Source of the DNA: Marchantia polymorpha subsp. ruderalis
Lineage: Eukaryota > Streptophyta > Marchantiopsida > Marchantiales > Marchantiaceae
NCBI GenBank assembly: GCA_037833965.1
Contig: AP031351.1
Span: 2,430,501-2,494,500 of the forward strand
Direction of reading: 5' to 3'
Length of the DNA: 64,000 nt
Position 1 is the stretch's first letter; each line of letters opens with the position of its first letter. The notes beneath the pieces are model-generated. The model saw only the letters and a program-made list of their open reading frames with translations. It was not told the origin of the DNA and did not search any database. The position numbers and the translations under genes were made by a program. Below are positions 56,128 to 64,000 of the stretch, one piece after another.

Positions 56128-59100
56128 TCAGCCAATTTTGGTATGTGGACTCCTCGTACTTGGACTCCCTCCTTGCGAAGAAGAGGAAGAAGAGGATAAT
56201 GAAGGTGGAAGTTTTTCTGAACCTTTTTGTTCGTCCATGTCAGCAACATCCATAGTAAAGGCCTCTGCTAGAATTTCCTTGAGTTCATCTAGGCGCTGCT
56301 TCTTCGTTGAATGCTCATCTGGATTTACTTTGTCCACAAAGGCATTGTCACCCATGTCGTCATCCATGTACTTATTCAGTATCTCCGAACATCGAGGAAA
56401 AAAACGGTGACCCAGCTCCACTGCAATCATTATAGAAAGCACATATTAGCAACCCTGAAACAAAAGTCCTCAATGCAGATAAGATAATAATGGTCGGCCT
56501 TGGGGTTTGGCATGCAAGAAACCGAAGCAACTAATATCTGGGTGTTACGTCCCACAGGAGCCAAGAGTATTTACTAGATGGAAAGTACGAACTGAAATAG
56601 TAAGTTAATGAACCAATGCGGAGGTAGTAGCCAAGGAGCAGCAGAACGTCTGTCGTAGTGACTGTGGTGGAGAGATATCTGTGCAGTACGGAGGAACCAG
56701 TAGGACGAAAGAAAGTCCTCGAGTGACCATCAACGTATTTGAGCGGAAAGCGTCAATTTCCTGTCATATGATTTTCACTCCTTTCCCAGTAGATACCGAA
56801 GCCCAACATGCAAAGGTGAATGCGATCGGTGCTCCCCACAAATACAGATAAAATGGTACATCAGCTGCCGCAACGGTTTAGTGTGTAAGACATCGAGGCG
56901 GCACAGATCTAGGTTTTATGTCTCAAAGATGCCGACGAAGTATACTACATAGCAAGAAGTAAAGACAAACCGATGCATGAAGAAGCCAGAAGTAGTAACA
57001 CGGTCTGATACACCGAGGAGCCCCGCTCTCCGCTGACAGTGGTGGTATGTAAGTGTGCGGTATAGAGAATCTAGACCGACTGAAGACAGCCCTCCAGTGA
57101 CCATCAACGATAATTGAACGGGAAGCGTCACTTTCCCGTCACTTAGACTCGGCTGCGTTATCAGTGGATACAGAGGTGCATAGGTTTCTCCACTGTACCG
57201 CGCGGAGTCTATGGAGAACTAGAAGCCCAACAAATCAATGTGAAAACTCTGGTTGGTGCCTCTAGATACCGAGTTAACAACACAGCTCACGAAAACGAAC
57301 ACAATAAACGACAAAGAAGGTTCAGCAATAAAGCCAACCAACGTAGATATCAAACGCAGAATTACTACGAGACACCCAAGTTCATCAAGACAACAGTTTT
57401 GCAGTCTTGATGAACTTGGGAGTCCATACTTTATGAACGAGAAGTCAAGAGCCGCTCAAGACAATTGGGAATACAGAGACTTCTTCTAAGAAAGAAGACC
57501 CATTGAAGGCATACTTGTCAAGCATTGAATGTGCAGTAATTGGCACTCAACCTTTCTCCTTGGTCAAAAAGGAACTGAGTAGCATCGATGTGAGCGAACT
57601 GTGGATGGAAAAAGATGTTACTGTGAGTTACAAATCTGTCTAGAGGAAGGAAAGTACTAACTGGTGGGAAACTGTCAAGTCATACAATGGAATGTACAAC
57701 AATAGACATCAAACAGACTAGCAGTTCTCAAGTCAACACTAATAAAGCGAAAACTTTCACAGTGGTGGCCAAAGTTAATTGCTACATTCGGTAACTCATT
57801 GAATGCCAATTGGTTGTAACCAGACTGATCCGCGAACTTCACTTAGCGATTCCCGCAGCAGACAGAATAGTGTATATACGGCCATGTTTCAAAAGGTCAT
57901 AATAATAACAGTCTCTCCACAGACGTGGTTCTCTTTCTGCTCCAGATTGAAAACTCTACTTTAATGCGTTCTCTAACTTGGAAAGCACATTAAAATATGT
58001 ATATTTATATAAATAGAAAATACAAACCTGTACAAAAGAAAAATACCATATCTCGATCCGGCGAAAATGTGAGAACGATGGCTACAATCTCAAACCATAC
58101 CAGAAAAACCACAAAGCGGATGGAATCATTCAAAAGTAGTAAATAGAGAACTGAATCAGAAATAGAACAAGTTCTTTCCTGATATGCTCAATGCAATAAT
58201 TTTGTCAACACACATTCAGTTGTAAGATTCTACGCGAAACTTCTGATAATAACCGACTTCTTGAAGATTAGTGTTGAGTATGTGCCTGTCATAGCCTGAG
58301 GACCGTATATACCGCTGAGAATTAATCTCTCGTCCTAACCCAACCTGGCTAAAGATTACTTGTATGAAGAGATTGAGTAATGGGAGGAGCCGTGATAGCA
58401 GCAGAAGAACAACGAGAACGAAGTACTTAAACCGGGGTCTTTTTTTAAATGGGATTTGTCCCACGTACTAAATCAAGTTCAATTTTACAGGTACCAACTA
58501 GAAGACCCGTCACTAACCCATCCACCAAACAGTCACAGAAAACGCAGTAGCTATGGCTCAGAACTGCTGCTGCTTTCGGCTTTAAACCAAGGCCAGTGAG
58601 TGGAATATCTTGTCTTATTAGAATTAGAGCATACACAGATATCTTGTTTAATGATAATCTGAGAGTGAAAATAATAAGAACACAACTAAAGCTAGCGTTT
58701 TACAATTCAAGTCTAGAAATCATCTGGCTCTACAGCAACCTCTAAAACTTTTGCTACTACCCTCCTCTCCTTTACTCCACAGTCGGTTGAGTTATCTCTA
58801 AAAAGAATCCAACATTCGGGCAGTCCACTCTTCGGCAAAAACTTCGAGAATCTTGCGGATACTAAGGTATGAGTACCATACCTGTTTTTTGCAGCGCTGT
58901 GACTCTACGAAGCAGAGTTGCATCAAGCCCGCCTTCTGATCCTTCGACCTTCGGACCTTGACTAGTGGCTGGAAAACGCTTCAGTGCTTGAGCTTTGGCT
59001 GTTAAAGTACAATGTTCAAAAGTGGGTTCATGAGTTCAAACCATGAAATGTGTTTGCACGAGAGAAACTACAGTCCCACCCTACGAAGGATGAAGTCTTA

Positions 59101-61445
59101 CCGGAAAAAAGTGGCGAGTTAGATGCTGAGACGTTGTCCGCTGCTCCAGCTTTATCGACGCCAGTAAACTCCGATGTTGCTTCCAAATGTGCAAGATTCA
59201 TCACAATTTGTGCTTCTCTTGGGAAGAGTACTTTTGCTAAACCCACTGCCAAGACCAGACAACTCATGAGATATCTCTTGGTTGGAAAGGACTTGCTAAT
59301 CAAGGATCCAGGATCCAGGATTAGATATCCACAAACCAGATCAAGCAAACCGTAACTCCGGCAAAAAATTAAAGGCTGCGTAATCGCGGAGCTTCCACAG
59401 AAAAAACTACTACCCCACATTCCTTTCTAATAAAAGTCGAATATCTCGTCGCATTTAACTATCGCAGATAACCCCAAAACTTGTTCTCGCCATTATTAAT
59501 CACTGGGATGGCATGAGAATGTACTTGCCAGCATACCTCTATTTTCCAAATAGAGAAGCTTTTGAACAAGCTCTTCTTCGGATGTAACAGGCATGTTTAC
59601 AACTTCTCGAAATGATCTGGAGTAGGTTGTGTTGGTCGTGACGGCCGCTTGCTCGAGTATTTCAAGACAAAGTCTGGCTCTCTGAGCTTCTTCTTCAGCC
59701 GCACTATCAAACCCGTCTCCTCCTTTCTTTGTCAACCTCTTGACAATCTGCGAACCTGTTCTGCCATCTGGGGTGACATCGTTGGGTCGTGCCCCTTTCG
59801 CTAAAAGACCTGCGAGAATTTCTGGTTGTCTTCTCATACATGCAATATGCAGAACAGTGTAACCGCTGTAATCTTTGACGTTTGGATTGGATAATTCCAA
59901 ATCCAGTAACTCTCTGACAATCTTCTCGTCGCAGTGACCTGCTGCATAATGTAACCCATGCACATCATCAAAACTAAACTGTCCCTCTTTCAGCAACATC
60001 TGTACCAGTTCAACATCATCAGAGTCCAACGCTCTTTGCACACGCCACGCCTCTGTGTCCCGACGCTCGTCTTCATCCGTTGGCATCAACAAACCTAGTG
60101 TCTTCCTAAGCTCCTTCACTTGATTTGCAAGCTCGTCTCCTAAAGACTTCTGGAGACTACGGTAATTCCAGTTACATTTGTTGGCTAGAACATGGATACA
60201 GCGGTTGTATAACATCTCTGCTCCATGAGTCTTCGCGACTTTCATCATACTCGTCAGATATTCTCCAGGAACTTTATCCACCAAACCGCACAAGTGATGC
60301 TGAACTCATCCACAGCAAAACAAGAGAAAAACCCGTGTCCTGTTAATACCGTTGACGAAACAAATCATAACTGTTAAGCATCTACAACTCCACGTGCAAT
60401 TTTCAAACAATGATGAAAGGAACTTGGCTCAAACCAGCTCATGTCAGCAAGTTTAGGGTAAACCTGATAGAAGAATGAATTGTGGACACTTATTGATGAC
60501 TCAAATTGATAGACACTGGGACCTCGATTGCTGTAGAAAGCAATGACTACGAGATGGAGTTAACTTCAAAACTCACTACGAAAGTGTATATCAACGAGGG
60601 AGACAAGAGCAGATTCCTTGAAACCACAACTAAACTTTCGCTAAGGAGAAGAGCTCCAATTTTAACCCTACGGTGTCCAAGACCAAAGGCTAACGCTTCA
60701 TCCCACTTCTGTCCTGATGGCGAGAACATAAATTGCGTAGATTCTATGTAAAGCCCGTGGCACCCTTGTTCAAAAGTTCTGCCTTCAACAATTATCAAGC
60801 GATAGACATCATGAATGCATACATTTTCTGAGCGGAAGTTGGTCAAATGCATACATTCGTCCTGCAGTTCAAGAAGGTGACATAGCACTGGGGAAAGGAA
60901 CCAAAGCTCTAGAAGCTGACACAAGACCCAGACGCGTACAGCTTGAATAAAGTGCTAATAAAATTTACCTCACCGTGACCCTTCAGCTCTGGTAGGTCAA
61001 ATACCGCGGCGGTGCGAAGGAAGTCCTCAACGTACTTCACTACTGGGTTGCAAGCCTCATGAGAGCAAGTATCGTCCAGACACGTGACAGCACTTCCTAA
61101 GAGTCTCACTCTTCCACCGTAAATGTACTTAACGACGGCGAGAAACGCTTCTTGTCCAACTTTTTCGAGATTAGCTACCTTTCCCAGATCCAGCTCGGTT
61201 TTGGGCTCTTCAATTTGAGGGTGACGAAATAATTTGCGGAAAAAACTGCACCGTGCCGACAGGATACAACGGTGTAACGGGAATGCCTTGCCTTGCACTG
61301 TGATTGTGAAATCGCTACACGAACCATCTAGCAGCTCTTCAAGATCTACTCCTAATCTCTGGTAGTAACACCTTCCTGTGAACTGACTTAAATTAGCGCA
61401 CTCCCTCGTTTGATGCGAAGAGCCCATCATCCTTGCTACCACCAT
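56128..61445 (-). CDS. NPR1-like BTB/POZ-ankyrin regulatory protein
   Basis: Homologue of NPR1, the salicylate- and redox-responsive transcriptional co-regulator of plant immunity, acting in cytosol and nucleus. Coding exons, 5' to 3': 60974-61445, 59537-60304, 59102-59245, 58882-58998, 56128-56420; phases agree, giving 597 aa (Arabidopsis NPR1 is 593). The ATG directly follows an in-frame stop. A BTB/POZ domain starts near SDFTITVQGKAFPLHRCIL (44-62). A C2HC site CLDDTCSHEAC has Cys122, Cys127, His129 and Cys132 in the same spacing as Arabidopsis Cys150/155/His157/Cys160, but Ser128 replaces Cys156. Ankyrin repeats lie about 235-345 (GLHYAAGHC, GYTVLHIAC). The C-terminal NPR domain has LYLENRVGLAKVLFPREAQ and VELGHRFFPRCSEIL; Arg413 of LENR matches the salicylate-contact Arg432 as I recall it. 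The tail ends in a poly-Ser stretch. The exon 1/2 junction has an equally in-frame alternative 5 nt away. Intron 4 is 2.46 kb. Confidence 0.94.
56510..57190. repeat. Diverged direct repeats in NPR1-like intron 4
   Basis: A block near 56640-56766 (AGTGACCATCAACG, then GCGGAAAGCGTCA) recurs near 57030-57141 (AGTGACCATCAACG, then ACGGGAAGCGTCA), about 370-375 bp apart, with weaker similarity on both sides. It may be a transposon tandem or a local duplication. Confidence 0.6.
57375..57420. repeat. Perfect 17-bp hairpin in NPR1-like intron 4
   Basis: CCCAAGTTCATCAAGAC (57375-57391) and its exact reverse complement (57404-57420) flank a 12-nt loop. It lies in the same intron as the diverged direct repeats and may be the tip of a miniature inverted-repeat element. 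Confidence 0.85.
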
Positions 61446-63034
61446 CTACACTACGATGTCAATGACACCATGACCAAGGGCTCAATATCTCAAAGTTTTT
61501 CCAATCCCAAGACATTTCTTTCTCTCTTTCACACTCTGTCTGCCTGCATGCCTGCCGGAGCTTCACCTCCGAAGGAACAGAAACATTCCTAAGCAAGGTG
61601 GTGTATAGAAGAGGAGTAGACTACCGAACACAGCCCGAGACTTGTTTATAAAGTACGACAAAAAGCTGGCAGGACCTCGGCACTGCTCTCCTAGAGCGAG
61701 CGAACAGTCTTCGAGCCCGATCTCCAGCCCGAGTCTAGGACCCCCTCTCGTGTTCTCGTCTCTGTCTGCCTCAACCTTTTGTGGGTCCCAGCTGTTAACG
61801 AGCCTTCTTCCCACCTCTGCTCTTAACTGCGCAACGCCTGTCCTTTCGTCTTCTCTAGTATTCAATTTCATCCTCTGGCAAATCCATATTCACCCCATTC
61901 ATTCGCGTTCCTCCCATCCTCTAAGTACAGTCGCAATCATGTGTCAGGATGGTGCTCCAAAAGCGATGCACAAGCACCTCAACTCCTCGCCTTCTGCTCT
62001 TCTTACAGGACCTGCTGCCTCTCGTGGCCTCGGGGAAGAGCCGAACCCTTGTTTCCTTTCCAGCTTGTCTGTCCGGGGCTAATTCTCCTCGAACTGAAAT
62101 CATCCCTCTCTCTCCTTCTGTGCTAAGTCTCCGTGACCGGCGACCTTCCATGCGTCCGTTTCTTTGTTCAGCAATTTCCAATTTCGGATTTCCGTAGGTC
62201 CAGTGTTTTTTTATGGACGTATGGATGATCGCTGGACAAACGTCCAGTGCTGGATTTGCGATTGGTGGCACCAACAATACGAGGTGGGACCCAGACCCTC
62301 GCATCGCAAAAACTTAACCAAAGCCACCCGCTGTCCTTTAGCTTCGGGTCTACATGCACTTCTCAGCATTTTGTAAGTTGCGTTCCCTTTCCGCGCAGCC
62401 GAATTGTGTATTGGAAACAAAAACATTGATGTCCTGCCTGCGTCGTCGCTCAAGAATCCGCTATACCTCGGTCTTCATCACATCCTCTACTCTGTTCTCC
62501 GGTCCAACGTGCAACGCAGCAGGCTTGAAGAACCTTCTTGACTTTCTAGACTATTTCTGTCTTCTAAATTTGAAGGTCCGGAAGGAGAAGAATCTTCGCT
62601 GCGCTATGATTGGGCTCCTGCAGCACCAGGCGTAGAAGCACACCATCTTCTGTACTCATCTATAGCCTTCATTATGGTCTCTGCACGCCCCCAGCCACCA
62701 ATGGATCTGCTTACAGACAATTCTCTAATCGAGCAACCTCATCCACCCAGACTTATGGGACCTTACTTACGAGAACGGAATCCTAGCAGTATACAGAACG
62801 ACGACGGTCAAATACCGACTCTTTTCCTTCTCCCGTTACAGAGTATCAAACGACGAGCACTTTACTTCTGAGTCAGTAATTTGTGAAATCACAGTGTGAC
62901 AACAGACGCAAATATGTTTACGATTGTAATCCTGCTTTGGTGCCTTCCCATCCTTTTCGCGATGTACGCATCGGTGTTTACGGTTGTCATCTTCTGCACT
63001 TACAAAGAACCCGGAAACGCCTAAACTAATGCAC

Positions 63035-63072
63035 GGAATCCTAGGGCGCAGTTTCACTGACCCTAGGATTCC
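63035..63072. repeat. 12-bp perfect hairpin upstream of the NPR1-like gene
   Basis: GGAATCCTAGGG (63035-63046) pairs exactly with 63061-63072 across a 14-nt loop; partial pairing continues outwards. Function unknown. Confidence 0.75.
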
Positions 63073-63157
63073 TGTACGTTGAATATACATTCCACGAGTC
63101 CAGGAGTGTATTCGGTATCCGCTATGAAGAAGAACGTAGGAGTTGGGCACCTCTCAT

Positions 63158-63173
63158 TTGACCTCTTTTGACC
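63158..63173 (+). promoter_or_regulatory. Pair of W-box cores
   Basis: Two TTGACC hexamers 10 nt apart (63158-63163 and 63168-63173), the core bound by WRKY factors. They are about 1.7 kb upstream of the NPR1-like start codon. WRKY control of NPR1 is known in Arabidopsis; a role here is inference. Confidence 0.35.
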
Positions 63174-64000
63174 TGAGCCTTTATGAATCTCCAGTCAAAG
63201 AGAACAAAGGAAGGTGTCCATATTCAGACGCCATCCGCACTCCTGGCCGCACGCGCGCGCCAAGGAGCGGGATTCGTCGACGTTGACACCTCATGTTTTC
63301 ACATTAAGAATGTGACTGCCAATCTTGTGAAAACTTGCAACACTCTTCCAGCCTTCCCTTCTCGAAATTGATCAGCTGCTAGGCACGGTGGACGATCTAA
63401 ACCCTCGGTAGGCCAAACGAAGGAAATAAACGCGAGGTTTTATGAGCGAAACACTCCAAGATAAGATGGTTCTCGAAGAGAACGGTAAATCGCAGGGAGG
63501 TTGCGATATTATCAGGCACTTCCCTCTTCGGTGACAAGGAACCCGCCTTAAGCCCTCGTAATTGCAATAATTTGAAACAGCATCTAAATCACTAAAAATT
63601 TTACATAGGAAATCTTATCTCGATTCATTCATCATCATAGCAATCTTCATTCTCATAGCTACAAATGAACAACACACATGAAATGTCCTGAAATCTTCAA
63701 TGCCTTCAACGCTTGCAGTTTTAATCAGGCTTAGAACACATTTATGTTTCCTATGTGAAAATTTGACTCCTTATTACTTTAGGCGGGGAGATTAAGAAGA
63801 TGACTTAAGCCTCGGAAAGATATAAAGTCAAGACATATCACCTCGTTAGGTTAAGTCTGCGTAAATTTGTGTTATTCAATAAGACAGTATTCAAAATATA
63901 GCTCAAAAGTCTTAAAAGTGCTATCTTACGATAGTCTGCACCTATAGAAAGAAGCAATGCAAACGTATAAATCGTAGACTGCTCGTATCCATCTTTACGT

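Larger units (their letters stand above)
61446..64000. promoter_or_regulatory. Leader and upstream region of the NPR1-like gene
   Basis: No coding frame was recognised. The plus strand is CT-rich from about 61.5 to 62.2 kb, which gives the minus-strand transcript a GA-rich leader, as for the helicase gene. Two W-box cores (TTGACC) occur close together at 63158-63173. A 12-bp hairpin lies at 63035-63072. From about 63.5 kb the DNA becomes AT-richer again, perhaps the edge of another island. Confidence 0.45.

Overview
The window looks like nuclear DNA of a land plant. It holds four intron-rich, plant-type genes, all on the minus strand. The combination of one NPR1-type gene, an SF2-type mRNA-export helicase, a plastid folate/biopterin carrier and a plant isopenicillin-N-synthase-like oxygenase, with GC-richer genes set in very AT-rich, transposon-scarred DNA, would fit a bryophyte (liverwort or moss). 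That placement is inference and should be tested by alignment.

Layout. 1-4.7 kb: GC-richer DNA with no recognisable gene. 4.7-15.2 kb: AT-rich island with an LTR-like fragment, a Ty1/Copia-type gag fossil and a decayed LINE (endonuclease, reverse transcriptase and terminal zinc-finger remnants). 15.2-17.9 kb: unassigned flank. 17,856-22,497: DEAD-box helicase UAP56/DDX39/RH56 type, 11 coding exons, 429 aa. 22.5-24.2 kb: its GC-rich leader/promoter. 24.2-30.7 kb: AT-rich island with a decayed DUF659-type hAT transposase and a 308-bp direct duplication. 31,483-36,307: folate-biopterin transporter (BT1 family) with a probable plastid transit peptide, 9 exons, 600 aa. 36.3-38.9 kb: unassigned, with a tRNA-derived SINE-like relic. 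38,946-43,462: 2-oxoglutarate/Fe(II) oxygenase-like gene, 16 coding exons including a 23-nt microexon, 387 aa. 44.5-51 kb: AT-rich island. 51-56.1 kb: GC-richer spacer with tandem duplications and a long hairpin. 56,128-61,445: NPR1-like BTB/ankyrin immune co-regulator, 5 coding exons, 597 aa. 61.4-64 kb: its leader and upstream DNA.

I rebuilt the four genes exon by exon: splice phases agree at every junction, nearly all junctions are GT/AG, and each model ends at an in-frame stop. The four genes act in unrelated processes (mRNA export, plastid pterin/folate transport, oxidative metabolism, salicylate/redox signalling), so I see no functional cluster. The unusual points are a pair of in-frame alternative splice sites in NPR1, a 209-bp tandem duplication that keeps its reading frame, several near-perfect hairpins, and the sharp alternation of AT-rich and GC-richer DNA. 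I did not find a convincing new biological system.
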